39,199 nucleotides of DNA, taken from NCBI GenBank assembly GCA_013362835.1, contig JABFVJ010000452.1:1-39199 (forward strand), read 5' to 3'. The position numbers and the translations under genes were made by a program. Shown one piece after another: positions 1 through 7,789 of the stretch. The notes under the pieces are model-generated. The model did no database searches. It was given only the letters and a program-made list of their open reading frames with translations, and was not told the origin of the DNA. Position 1 is the stretch's first letter, and each line of letters begins with the position of its first letter. The DNA comes from Nonomuraea sp. (GTDB lineage Bacteria; Actinomycetota; Actinomycetes; Streptosporangiales; Streptosporangiaceae).

Positions 1-2381
1 GTCGCCGTGCCCTTCTGGGCTTCGGCGACGCTGGGGGCGGTGCTCGGAGTCTCCTGAGCGGCGGACGCTTCCGGCGTGGCGGTCGAAGCCCCCTGAGCCG
101 CCGACACCTCTTGCGCGCCGGTCGAAGTGCTCTCAGCTGCCGACTTCTCTTGCGTGGCGGTCGAGGTGCTCTGAGCTGCGGAGTCCTCGGACGCGGCAGT
201 CTCCTGGGCTGCGGAGGCGTCCGGAGTGGCGCTCTGGGTCTCCGCGCCGGCGGGGACCTCTGGTGCGGCCGTCGACGTTTCCTGAGCTGTGGGGACCTTC
301 GGCGTGTCAGCGGAGGCTTCCTGCGTGGTCGCCGGCGCTTGCGACGTGACGGTCGCGGTGTTCTGCGCAGCTGCGGCAGGCGCCGACACGGCAGGCTCCG
401 ACGCCGTGGCTGCGGCCTCGGATCCGGGAGCCACGGCCTCGGCCTCGGTGCTCCCGGAAACCTCCGTCCCGGGCGCGGTGCTTCCGGAAACGTCGGTCCT
501 GGGCGCGGTAGCGGCGGGAGCTGTGGTCTCGGGCGCGGTGGCCGCGACCTGGGGTGCGGTTGCGGGCGCAGGAGTCGCCTCGGGCGCGCCCCCCGGAGTC
601 TCAGGAGCAGCGGCCGAGGCCGCATGCGTCGAGGCCGCATCCGTTGAGGCCGCATCCGTTGAGGCCGCACTCGTCGAGGTCGCATCCGTCGAGGTCGCGG
701 GCGTCGAGGTCACGGGTGTGGTCGCCGTGGATTCCGGTGTGCTCGGCGGCGCGGCAGATGCGGTCGCGTTGGGCTCCTGGGCGGTTGTCGTCCGGGTCTC
801 GGACGCGGTGGCCAGGTTCTCGGACGCGGCGGTCGTGGTGCCGGGCTCGGACGTCGTGGTGGCGGCAGGTGGCTCTTCCGGCTTGGGCTGTGCGCCGTTC
901 GCTGCGGTGGTGGCCGTGGAATCGGCTGCCTGGGGCTCGGTGGCCTTGGGGGCCTCCGGGGCCGTGACCGGCGTGGTCTCGGCGGACGTCGCGTCCTTGG
1001 GCGCCTCGGGCCTGGTGGACGCCTCCGTCTGGGTGGTGGCCGTTGCCGGTGCGAGGGGCGTGGCGTCGCCGGGGGAGGTGGCGGGCCGCGCGGCCTGGGG
1101 CGGGGTTGCGAGGGCTTCCCTGGTGGTTCCCTCAGCCGGCGCCTGCGCGGTGAACTGGTCCGCCGGTGCCTGCGCGGTGAACTGGTCCGCCGGTGCCTGC
1201 GCGGCGGGCTGGTTCGCCGGAGGCTGGGACGTGGGCTGGTCCGCCGGAGGCTGGGATGCGGGCGGGCGGGGGCCCGGGGTGGTGGGGCCGTGGACGGACT
1301 CGTCGCGTTCGCTGGAGCGGCTGGAGCCGAAGTCGGGGAGCCAGGGGGACGTGCCGCCGCGACGGGAGGAGGCGTCGCCGGAGCGGCCGTAACCGGTCTC
1401 GCGCCCGGCGGTCTCACCCCGGTAGGACTCGCGGCCAGGGGCCTCGCCCCGGTAGGACTCGCGCGCGGCGGTCTCGCCACGGAAAGGCTCGCGACCAGGC
1501 GTGTCGCTGCGGAAAGGCTCGCGGCCGGGTGTCTCGCCGCGGAGGGAGTCGCGGGTGGGGGGGTCGGTGTCGCGGGTACGGTCGAAGGGGACGTCGCGGG
1601 ACGGTACGTCCGACGTGCGGGCGTAGCCGGACTCCGAGGACCGCGGCGGCGGGGTGTAGCCGACGGCGGGCTCCTCCGGCTCGCGGCGGACGACCGACGG
1701 GAACGGCAGGGCGTCGGAGGCGAGCGGCGGCACCGGCTGCAGCTTGGCCACGCGCGGCGCGAACGGCGTCACCGTCGTGTCCTCCACGGCGGCGGGCTCG
1801 GGATCGAAGTCGGCGGACGACAGGCGCATGGCCTCGTCGTCGTGCGGCGTCACGTGGCGCTTACGCGGGTCGAAGAGCCATTCGGCGTGGCGGGTGTGAC
1901 CGTTCCACACGTAGCCGAGCTTGACCCGCCACAGGCCGTCGTCGCGCTTGGCGGAGTCCCAGTCGATCTCGTCGGTGGGGACGCCGCGCCTGGTCAGCCG
2001 CTCGGCCACCAGCTCGCCGAGGGTGGGACCTGGAGCGGTCTCCCCGGGCATGCGGACGGCAACGCGCTGCGCCTGCTGGGCGACGTACTCCCGCTCCTGC
2101 AGCACCGGGCCCTCGAACCAGCGGACGCGCTCGACCGGGATCCCGGCGGTCGCGGCGATCTCCTCCGCCGTCTCTCCGGCACGGATGCGGGCCTGGATCT
2201 CCTTGGGGCGCAACGGACTCTCCACTTCGATCTCGTACTGGCCGAGACGGGAGAAGTTGCCGCGGACGGCAGCACGGAGCCGGTCGTCCACGGGAAGGGT
2301 GAAGCGCGTACCCCGCCCGGCAGTAGCCAGCACGAGGTAGGTGCCGTCCTCACTCACCGCGACGAGTCGGAGCTCCTGCAT
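1..2381 (-). CDS. sepH: Septation protein SepH (DUF3071), C-terminus beyond window
   Basis: Reverse-strand frame open from ATG at 2381 to the left edge (at least 793 codons). The N-terminus (MQELRLVAVSEDGTYLVLAT) and a helix-turn-helix-like stretch around residues 60-90 (PKEIQARIRAGETAEEIAA, then GIPVERVRWFEGPVLQE) match the DUF3071/SepH family. SepH binds FtsZ and promotes its assembly during actinobacterial septation. The folded part ends near residue 190 (WLFDPRKRHVTPHDDEA). Everything after it is low-complexity, rich in Thr, Ala, Pro, Ser and Glu, and built partly from tandem repeats. Streptomyces SepH is only about 340 residues as I recall, so this tail is unusually long. SD AAGGGA lies 6 nt before the ATG. 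Because the stop codon is outside the window, a distal conserved motif cannot be checked. Confidence 0.9.
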   Translation of the reverse strand, partial: MQELRLVAVSEDGTYLVLATAGRGTRFTLPVDDRLRAAVRGNFSRLGQYEIEVESPLRPKEIQARIRAGETAEEIAATAGIPVERVRWFEGPVLQEREYVAQQAQRVAVRMPGETAPGPTLGELVAERLTRRGVPTDEIDWDSAKRDDGLWRVKLGYVWNGHTRHAEWLFDPRKRHVTPHDDEAMRLSSADFDPEPAAVEDTTVTPFAPRVAKLQPVPPLASDALPFPSVVRREPEEPAVGYTPPPRSSESGYARTSDVPSRDVPFDRTRDTDPPTRDSLRGETPGREPFRSDTPGREPFRGETAARESYRGEAPGRESYRGETAGRETGYGRSGDASSRRGGTSPWLPDFGSSRSSERDESVHGPTTPGPRPPASQPPADQPTSQPPANQPAAQAPADQFTAQAPADQFTAQAPAEGTTREALATPPQAARPATSPGDATPLAPATATTQTEASTRPEAPKDATSAETTPVTAPEAPKATEPQAADSTATTAANGAQPKPEEPPAATTTSEPGTTTAASENLATASETRTTTAQEPNATASAAPPSTPESTATTPVTSTPATSTDATSTSAASTDAASTDAASTHAASAAAPETPGGAPEATPAPATAPQVAATAPETTAPAATAPRTDVSGSTAPGTEVSGSTEAEAVAPGSEAAATASEPAVSAPAAAAQNTATVTSQAPATTQEASADTPKVPTAQETSTAAPEVPAGAETQSATPDASAAQETAASEDSAAQSTSTATQEKSAAESTSTGAQEVSAAQGASTATPEASAAQETPSTAPSVAEAQKGTA
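74..190 (-). repeat. 39-bp tandem repeat in sepH tail (13-aa unit)
   Basis: The GTCGAAG/GTCGAGG core recurs at 82, 121 and 160, exactly 39 nt apart. In the SepH frame the unit reads roughly SAAQSTSTATQEK, repeated with substitutions, and a further decayed copy continues toward the left edge. It is an in-frame coding repeat of the disordered tail. Confidence 0.75.
616..720 (-). repeat. 15-bp tandem repeat in sepH tail (5-aa unit)
   Basis: Seven consecutive 15-nt units of the form GAGGCCGCATCCGTT. Copies two and three are identical and the rest carry one to a few changes. In the SepH frame they encode ASTDA-like pentapeptides around residues 555-589. Near-identity of adjacent copies indicates recent slippage expansion. 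Confidence 0.85.
1141..1248 (-). repeat. 27-bp tandem repeat in sepH tail (9-aa unit)
   Basis: Units of 27 nt begin at 1141, 1168, 1195 and 1222. The first two are identical (GCCTGCGCGGTGAACTGGTC plus CGCCGGT) and the other two have diverged. Read on the reverse strand they encode AQAPADQFT-type nonapeptides, near residues 378-414 of SepH. Confidence 0.85.
1401..1550 (-). repeat. 30-bp tandem repeat in sepH tail (10-aa unit)
   Basis: Five exact-length 30-nt units start at 1401, 1431, 1461, 1491 and 1521. In the SepH frame (residues about 278-327) they encode the decapeptide E-[SP]-[YF]-R-G-E-[TA]-[AP]-[GA]-R with few substitutions. The unit is charged and aromatic, unlike the Thr/Ala tail that follows. 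Confidence 0.9.
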
Positions 2382-2506
2382 GCGAGTCCCTTCGTCAGCG
2401 TCGCCATTCTTCCCCCGGACCCTTGAGTCTCTCGCGTGTGCCGGTTGCCTGCCAGCACCGTACCCGGCATGTCCGAACATCGCCTTCATGGGATAGCCCC
2501 GGGACG

Positions 2507-2524
2507 ATGTGACGCCGGTCACAT
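2507..2524. promoter_or_regulatory. Candidate CRP/cAMP-receptor site upstream of sepH
   Basis: ATGTGACGCCGGTCACAT is a perfect palindrome with 7-bp arms. It contains TGTGA-N6-TCACA, the consensus bound by E. coli CRP and by mycobacterial CRP (Rv3676). It lies about 125-145 bp upstream of the sepH start and just after the stop codon of the upstream subtilase gene, within a 161-bp intergenic region. Binding and effect are inferred. Confidence 0.55.
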
Positions 2525-2542
2525 TCGTGGAATCCATTTCCT

Positions 2543-3490
2543 CTAATGCCCGCCGCTGTGCATGAGGAGGTTAGAGCTCCTCGACGGATTCTGGCGAATC
2601 GCGGCGCGTGCCGTTGTGCACTTCAGAGAAGTCGTGACGGCGTACGGGGCGGCCGCGGGGCGGCGTTCGAGATGACGGGCGGCTGCCGCGGCGAGGTACG
2701 GGGCCGAGGCGGAGAACGCCTGACCGCCGGAGGTCACCTGACAGGGGCCGGAGTCGGCAGCGCCCGCGACGAACACGCCGGAGCGTACGAGCGAGCGTAC
2801 GGCGGCGCCGAGCGCGGGCGAGTCGGCGCCGTCGAGCGCGAGGGCGACGACGGACGGGCCGCGCGCGTGCCTGCGGATCCAGTCCAGCCCGGCCAGCAGG
2901 TCGGCCAGGGTGCCGGAACCGGCGCAGCCGAGCACGCGTACGGAGGCGATCCAGGCGCGGGGCGCGCGGACGGCGACGGTCCTGGCCACGCGCGTGCCGT
3001 GCCCGGCGCAGTCGCGGCCGGTGCCGCCGGTGGCGTCGAACGCGCGCCAGGCGCGGTCGCCGAACTCGGCCCTGGTGTCGTCCACGCCGCTGTCCACGAC
3101 GTAGACGGTCGTGCCGGCGCCGGTGGCCGTGTCGGTCGGAGGTGTGGCCGATCCGGAGGCGGGCATGGCGTGGATCTGGCGGTCGGGCTCGATCGCGAGC
3201 ACCCGGCGGTCGGACCTGAGCTCGGCCAGCTCGCCGGCGGTGAGGAAGGTGGCGAAACCGGGCAACGCCTCGGTGTAGTAGCGGCGTACCCGCCATCGCA
3301 CTTCCGCCACGAGGTCCTGGGCGTCGACCCGGCTGCGCGCGGTGACGATGTAGGGCCGCGTGGGCTCGGACGCGGCCGGGCGCAGGGCGAGGCCGGAGGC
3401 GGGCGTCATGGCCAGAGGGACAGCGGTCGTCGCGGCCGTCGCCATGGCCGCGGCGAGGTAAACGGAGGGCAGGCCGAATCGTCGGGGCAC
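2543..3490 (-). CDS. Small secreted S8 (subtilisin-like) peptidase, degenerate oxyanion position
   Basis: 315 aa from a GTG start. The hydrophobic N-terminus (residues about 8-30) looks like a signal peptide, followed by an I9-like propeptide segment (YIVTARSRVDAQDLVAEV). The triad aligns as Asp133 (VVDSGVD), His164 (CAGHGTRVA) and Ser260 (FSASAPYLA, replacing the usual GTSMAAPHVA). The oxyanion-hole Asn of AAGN is Asp246 here (AGAADSGPC). Cysteines at 161, 189, 250 and 291 could form two disulfides as in proteinase-K-like enzymes. It is smaller than typical subtilases. It is likely exported and may be a weak or specialised protease. It lies directly upstream of sepH on the same strand. No convincing SD supports the start, and Met16 is an alternative. 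Confidence 0.8.
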   Translation of the reverse strand: MPRRFGLPSVYLAAAMATAATTAVPLAMTPASGLALRPAASEPTRPYIVTARSRVDAQDLVAEVRWRVRRYYTEALPGFATFLTAGELAELRSDRRVLAIEPDRQIHAMPASGSATPPTDTATGAGTTVYVVDSGVDDTRAEFGDRAWRAFDATGGTGRDCAGHGTRVARTVAVRAPRAWIASVRVLGCAGSGTLADLLAGLDWIRRHARGPSVVALALDGADSPALGAAVRSLVRSGVFVAGAADSGPCQVTSGGQAFSASAPYLAAAAARHLERRPAAAPYAVTTSLKCTTARAAIRQNPSRSSNLLMHSGGH

Positions 3491-3603
3491 GAGTTACGAG
3501 GATGCCTGTCACGCAGGTCACAGGAACAACAGGACACGCGCTCGCGTCTATTCACGAGGAAGCTCTTTACCGTACGCATGACCAGAGGGGACTGATCCGG
3601 GGG

Positions 3604-4398
3604 ATGACCGGCGAGCAGCGGAAGTTCGAGCTGAGCGTGCCCCAGATCGTCGGGAGCGCTCTCGCCGCCGTCACCGCGGCCGTGGCCGCCTCCTACATGG
3701 GGGTCGCGGGCACGGTCATCGGCGCCGCCGTCGTCAGCGTCGCGAGCACGGTGGCCACCGCCGTCTACACGCACTATCTCAAGCGCACCGGCGACCGGGT
3801 CAAGCAGCACACGATCTCCGCGTGGCGCGAGCCGGGACAGGAGGGCGAGGAGCAGGGCCTCCTCGCCGCCGCCGTGCACGCCACCCCGCCGGCCGACACC
3901 GGGCCGGGGGACAGCGGGGGCGACACGCTGGTCATGCCGGTCGTCGTGCCAGCCCGGCGCGGGAGGGTGCCGTGGGTGCGGGTGGGGGTGGCGGCCGCGC
4001 TGGTGTTCGCGGTCAGCATGGGAGGCATCCTCGCCTACCAGGCGGTGGCCCAGCAGACCCTGCACGAGCAGATCACCGGCAAGTCGCCGGCGAAGAAGCA
4101 GCCCGGGCACGCCCCGGTGAAGGACCGCGACCAGGGCCGCGACGACGACAGGACGACCGGGCGCCCCGCCTCGCCGTCGCCCTCGCCGACGGTCACCCCG
4201 CGTACGCCGACCTCGTCGGCGACCCCTGACCCCAGCGTCACTCCCAGCGCGACCCCCACCCCGGAGGAATCGGTCGAACCGTCCCCGGAGACGACCCCCG
4301 GGCCGGACGAGGGCAGGCCCGATCCCGGCGAGCAGGCGTCCAGCGCGCCCCCGGCGACCGAACAGCCGCAACCCGACGAGGCCCAGGACCTTTCCTAG
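3604..4398 (+). CDS. Unknown membrane protein with Pro/Ser/Thr-rich tail
   Basis: 264 aa from ATG 3604, chosen because a purine-rich SD-like GGGG stretch lies just upstream; the frame stays open to 3502. Residues 11-58 are strongly hydrophobic and Ala/Val-rich (two possible helices). A basic loop follows, then a clear transmembrane segment at about 125-147 (VGVAAALVFAVSMGGILAYQAV). The remaining about 100 residues are a low-complexity Pro/Ser/Thr/Glu tail, probably extracytoplasmic. I do not recognise a family. It is divergent from the subtilase gene. Its stop overlaps the stop of the next, convergent gene by 4 bp (the shared CTAG at 4395-4398). Confidence 0.75.
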   Translation: MTGEQRKFELSVPQIVGSALAAVTAAVAASYMGVAGTVIGAAVVSVASTVATAVYTHYLKRTGDRVKQHTISAWREPGQEGEEQGLLAAAVHATPPADTGPGDSGGDTLVMPVVVPARRGRVPWVRVGVAAALVFAVSMGGILAYQAVAQQTLHEQITGKSPAKKQPGHAPVKDRDQGRDDDRTTGRPASPSPSPTVTPRTPTSSATPDPSVTPSATPTPEESVEPSPETTPGPDEGRPDPGEQASSAPPATEQPQPDEAQDLS

Positions 4399-5672
4399 CC
4401 GAGCACCACGTCGAGGTAGTCGTTGGTGAAGACGTGGCGGGGGTCGAGGCGGTCGCGCAGCGCGACGAAGTCGTCGAAGCGGGGATAGACCTTGCGCAGG
4501 TACGCGGCATCCCTGGTGTGCAGTTTGCCCCAGTGCGGCCGGCCCTCCAGCCGGTTCATGATCTCCTCCACACCCTCGAAGTAGGCCGGGTTGGGCGTGG
4601 GCCGGTAGATGTGGCAGGCGACGTAGGCCGAGTCGCGGCCGTACGCGGTGGAGAGCCAGGCGTCGCTGGGCGGGGTGACGCGTACCTCCACCGGGAAGGT
4701 GATCTTCCAGTCCATGCGGTCGATCAGGTCGCGGGTCTCGCGCAGGGCCTGGCCCAGGTGTTCGCGCGGCACGGCGTACTCCATCTCCAGGAAGCGTACG
4801 TCGCGGCGGGCCGTGAAGATCTTGTACGAGGTGTCCACCGACTCCGAGTCGCCCAGCGCGGCGGCGCTGACCGCGTTGATCCTCGGGATCAACGCGGGAC
4901 GGCGCCCGCCGATCGCGCACGCGGCGCCGAAGATCGTGTTCTCCAGGAACACGTTGTCCAGCCAGTGCTTGAGCGCGCTCGGCGGCCTGGGCGGGCCCGG
5001 GTCCCTGTTGTTGGTCTTGACCAGGCAGGCGTCGGTGTGCGGCAGCCAGAAGAAGTCGAGGTGCTCATTCGCCGAGGTCAGCGCGTCGAGCGAGGTGAGG
5101 ATGTCGGTGAGCGTCATCCTGCGCCGCCGGTTGTGCAGCAGGAACGCCCGTTCCACGCGGAACGTCACGGCCGTCAGCACGCCGAGCGCCCCGAGCCCGA
5201 CCCTGGCCGCGTCGAACAGGTCCTCGCCTGGCACGGCCGTCGCGACCGAGCCGTCGGCGAGCACCAGCTCCAGCTCGGTCACCTGGTCGGCGAGGCCGCC
5301 GCTGTCGCGGCCGGTGCCGTGCGTGCCGGTCTGGATCGCGCCGGCGACGGTCTGCTCGGTGATGTCGCCCATGTTGGCGAGGGCCAGGCCGCGTCCGTCG
5401 AGCAGCTCGTTCAGCACCCGGAGCGGTGTCCCGGCGAGGACGGTCACGCGGTCCTCGCCCCAGGACCTGATCCCGGTCAGCCGCTCGGGGCGGAGCATGA
5501 TCCCGTCGGTGAGGGCCACTCCGGTGAAGGAGTGGCCCGTGCCGACCATGCGCACGCGCCGCCCGCCCGACGCGGCCTCGCGCACGGCCTGGACGACGTC
5601 CGTCACGCTGCTGGGAGTGCGTACTTCGGCAGGGGTGCCCGTCTGATTGCCGGCCCAGTTGGTGAAGACCAT
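4395..5672 (-). CDS. FAD-linked oxidase of the D-arabinono-1,4-lactone oxidase family
   Basis: 425 aa from ATG 5672; GGGAGG sits 6 nt upstream, so the GTG two codons earlier is not preferred. The N-terminal FAD_binding_4 domain contains GTGHSFTG, where the His is the usual covalent flavin attachment point, and GAIQTGTHGTGR. The C-terminal ALO domain carries RPHWGKLH, the HWxK signature of aldonolactone oxidoreductases. The family oxidises sugar lactones or alditols (gulonolactone, arabinonolactone, xylitol) with O2 or another acceptor. The true substrate cannot be read from sequence. Monocistronic on the reverse strand. Confidence 0.88.
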   Translation of the reverse strand: MVFTNWAGNQTGTPAEVRTPSSVTDVVQAVREAASGGRRVRMVGTGHSFTGVALTDGIMLRPERLTGIRSWGEDRVTVLAGTPLRVLNELLDGRGLALANMGDITEQTVAGAIQTGTHGTGRDSGGLADQVTELELVLADGSVATAVPGEDLFDAARVGLGALGVLTAVTFRVERAFLLHNRRRRMTLTDILTSLDALTSANEHLDFFWLPHTDACLVKTNNRDPGPPRPPSALKHWLDNVFLENTIFGAACAIGGRRPALIPRINAVSAAALGDSESVDTSYKIFTARRDVRFLEMEYAVPREHLGQALRETRDLIDRMDWKITFPVEVRVTPPSDAWLSTAYGRDSAYVACHIYRPTPNPAYFEGVEEIMNRLEGRPHWGKLHTRDAAYLRKVYPRFDDFVALRDRLDPRHVFTNDYLDVVLG

Positions 5673-5716
5673 GAGCACCCTCCCGAGGGGTCGTTCCGCT
5701 TAAACGTGAACGATAC

Positions 5717-6439
5717 TCACTTCTGCCAGCCTTCGGGAACCGGGAAGATGTCGCCCGGCTGGAGGTCCTGCCGCTTGACGATGTCCGAGACCGTCACGAG
5801 GTGGTAGCCCTTGGCCTGGAGCGACTTGATGATCGACGGCATCCCGTCCACGGTCTGCTTGACCCAGTCGTGCATGAGGATGATGCCGTCGCGCTCGGCC
5901 ACCTCAAGGGTCTTCTTCTTGATGGCCTCCTCGTTCTTGGTGTCCCAGTCGTGGGAGCCGGCCGTCCAGAGGATCATCGGCATGCCGAACTCGGCCGCGA
6001 CGTCGGACACCTGGAGGTCGGCCAGCCCGTACGGCGGGCGCAGCAGCTTGGGCTCGACGCCCGCCGCCTTCTTGACCGCGTCCTGGGTCTTCTGGATCTC
6101 GCTCCTGATGGCCGCGGCGTCGATCTTGGTGAAGTCAGGATGCTTGTAACTGTGGTTGCCGACCTCGTGGCCCTCGGCGACCATGCGCTTGACGTAGGCG
6201 GGACGGCTGTTCACGTACTGGCCTTCGAGGAAGAACGTCGCCTTCGCGTCGTACTTCTTCAGCGTGTCGAGCAGCGTGCCCGCGTACTTGCCGGGTCCGT
6301 CGTCGAAGGTCAGCGCGATGCACTTGACCTGCTCGCAATCGACCTCTGCCTTCTTCGGCGTCTGGGCGAAGGCGGGCGCCGGGGCCAAGGTGACGCAAAC
6401 TGCCGCGATAGCAAGAAGTGAAGTGATTTGTCGGGACAT
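5717..6439 (-). CDS. Secreted polysaccharide deacetylase (NodB domain, CE4)
   Basis: 240 aa with a signal peptide (SLLAIAAVCVTLAPAPAFAQ). All CE4 motifs are present: TFDDGP with Asp46 and Asp47, NHSYKHP with metal ligands His96 and His100, RPPYG at 134-138, and ILMHD with catalytic His190. Such enzymes remove N-acetyl groups from peptidoglycan, chitin or related glycans outside the cell. Only a short C-terminal extension follows the domain, with no binding module. The ATG is preceded by GGAAG 8 nt upstream. Together with the lytic transglycosylase nearby it suggests cell-wall remodelling, but the two genes are not in one operon. Confidence 0.92.
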   Translation of the reverse strand: MSRQITSLLAIAAVCVTLAPAPAFAQTPKKAEVDCEQVKCIALTFDDGPGKYAGTLLDTLKKYDAKATFFLEGQYVNSRPAYVKRMVAEGHEVGNHSYKHPDFTKIDAAAIRSEIQKTQDAVKKAAGVEPKLLRPPYGLADLQVSDVAAEFGMPMILWTAGSHDWDTKNEEAIKKKTLEVAERDGIILMHDWVKQTVDGMPSIIKSLQAKGYHLVTVSDIVKRQDLQPGDIFPVPEGWQK

Positions 6440-6494
6440 AACAGAGCTTCCGGTGTGATGGGTGTAGCGAGGGATAACTCCCGACCGTAGCGGA

Positions 6495-7697
6495 TCAGCT
6501 CTGCGGGGGTGAAGGCCGTTCGGGAAGTCTCAGCAAACCCGAACCTCCGATGCCCACGACGGCGGCGACCAGGGCCGCGCCCGCCGAGAAGACGTACGCG
6601 CCGGACGCGCCGAGCATGTCGGTGAGCCGGCCGCCCGCCCACGCGCCGATCGCCACGCCGAACCCGATCGAGGTGGAGATCCACGCCATGCCCTCGGTGA
6701 GCAGGGACGGCGGCACGAGCCGTTCGGTGATCGAGAAACCGGTGATGAGCGTCGGCGAGATGGCGAGGCCCGCGATGAACGCCGCCACCGCCATGACCCA
6801 CGGATCGTCCACGAACATGATCGGCAGCAGCCCCACCACGAACACGCCCAGCGAACGGATGAACCGGGCACGCAGCGAGATGTTCCAGTGCCGCGAGCCG
6901 AACCACAGCCCCGACACCATCGACCCGCCCGCGAACGCGGCCAGCAGGAACCCGGAGGCGCCCTTGACCCCGTGCTCGGTGGCGAAGGCGACCGTGATCA
7001 GGTCGACCGAGCCGAACACCGCGCCGAGCCCCAGGTAGACGCACGACAGCAGGGCGATGCCGGGGATCAGGATGGGCGAGCCGCCCGACGCCCTGACCGG
7101 CTGCACGGGCGGCTGCGTGTCCCGCTGCGCCGCCAGCGCCAGACACCCGCCGAGCATGCACACCAGCGCCACGACCAGCCCCGCGTACGGGTTGACCGCC
7201 GTGGCGAGCACCGTGACGAGCGCGGGCCCGGTGACGAAGACGACCTCGTCGGCCACGGACTCGAAGGCGAAGGCGGTGTGCAGCTTGCCGGTGCCGCCGT
7301 GGATCGTGGACCAGCGGGCGCGCACCATCGATCCGATGGACATCGAGGTCGCGCCGATCAGCAGGCCGGAGGCGTACAGGGTCCACTCGGGCAGCCGGAG
7401 CGCGGCGCTCAGCATCAGCGCGGCCAGCGCGACGGCGTTGAGCACGGAGAAGGGCACGATCACGCGGCCCTGCCCGAACCTGTCCACGAGCCGCCCGGAC
7501 AGCGGCGCGGCGACCGCGAAGGCCACGTTGGTGGTGGCGCCGACCGCGCCCGCCGTGGCGAAGGAGCCGGTGATGGTGGAGATCAGCAGGACGACGCCGA
7601 TGCCGAGCATCGACATCGGCATCCGGCCGACGAATCCGGCCAGTACGAATCCTTTGACGCCGGGCCCGTTGAACAACCCCCGGTAAGGCCCGACCAC
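6495..7697 (-). CDS. MFS transporter
   Basis: 400 aa from GTG 7697, with AAGGGGGA about 7 nt upstream. The hydropathy fits 12 transmembrane helices. The loop after helix 2 carries the MFS motif-A-like GRLVDRFGQGR. Helix 5 contains a motif-C-like Gly/Pro-rich segment (VFVTGPALVTVLA). Closest in style to small-molecule/drug exporters of actinomycetes, but the substrate is unknown. It is upstream of the deacetylase on the same strand (55-bp gap) and divergent from the transglycosylase gene. Confidence 0.88.
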   Translation of the reverse strand: MVGPYRGLFNGPGVKGFVLAGFVGRMPMSMLGIGVVLLISTITGSFATAGAVGATTNVAFAVAAPLSGRLVDRFGQGRVIVPFSVLNAVALAALMLSAALRLPEWTLYASGLLIGATSMSIGSMVRARWSTIHGGTGKLHTAFAFESVADEVVFVTGPALVTVLATAVNPYAGLVVALVCMLGGCLALAAQRDTQPPVQPVRASGGSPILIPGIALLSCVYLGLGAVFGSVDLITVAFATEHGVKGASGFLLAAFAGGSMVSGLWFGSRHWNISLRARFIRSLGVFVVGLLPIMFVDDPWVMAVAAFIAGLAISPTLITGFSITERLVPPSLLTEGMAWISTSIGFGVAIGAWAGGRLTDMLGASGAYVFSAGAALVAAVVGIGGSGLLRLPERPSPPQS

Positions 7698-7776
7698 GCT
7701 GTTTCCCCCTTACTTCGCGACCCAACCATTGCGCACCGTCTGTCCAGATGGCAAGTGATATTTCCGGTGCGTGGAT

Positions 7777-7782
7777 TAACGT
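7777..7782 (+). promoter_or_regulatory. -10 box (TAACGT) for leaderless transglycosylase gene
   Basis: TAACGT matches the actinobacterial -10 pattern TANNNT and ends 7 nt before ATG 7790, so transcription would begin at the start codon. No SD precedes that ATG. No clear -35 was found. Confidence 0.45.
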
Positions 7783-7789
7783 ATGCCTG

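Noticed and set aside
1401..1560. Regular 30-bp repeats resembling a small CRISPR array
   Set aside because: Units abut directly with no spacers and stay in the sepH frame, encoding a decapeptide repeat.
3502..3603. N-terminal extension of the proline-rich membrane protein to 3502
   Set aside because: The 34 extra residues have no hydrophobic or conserved character and would nearly abut the divergent subtilase start; an SD-like stretch supports ATG 3604.
6442..6503. CAGAGCT and AGCTCTG inverted repeat between the deacetylase and MFS genes
   Set aside because: 7-bp arms separated by 48 nt; likely coincidence and too far apart for a hairpin terminator.
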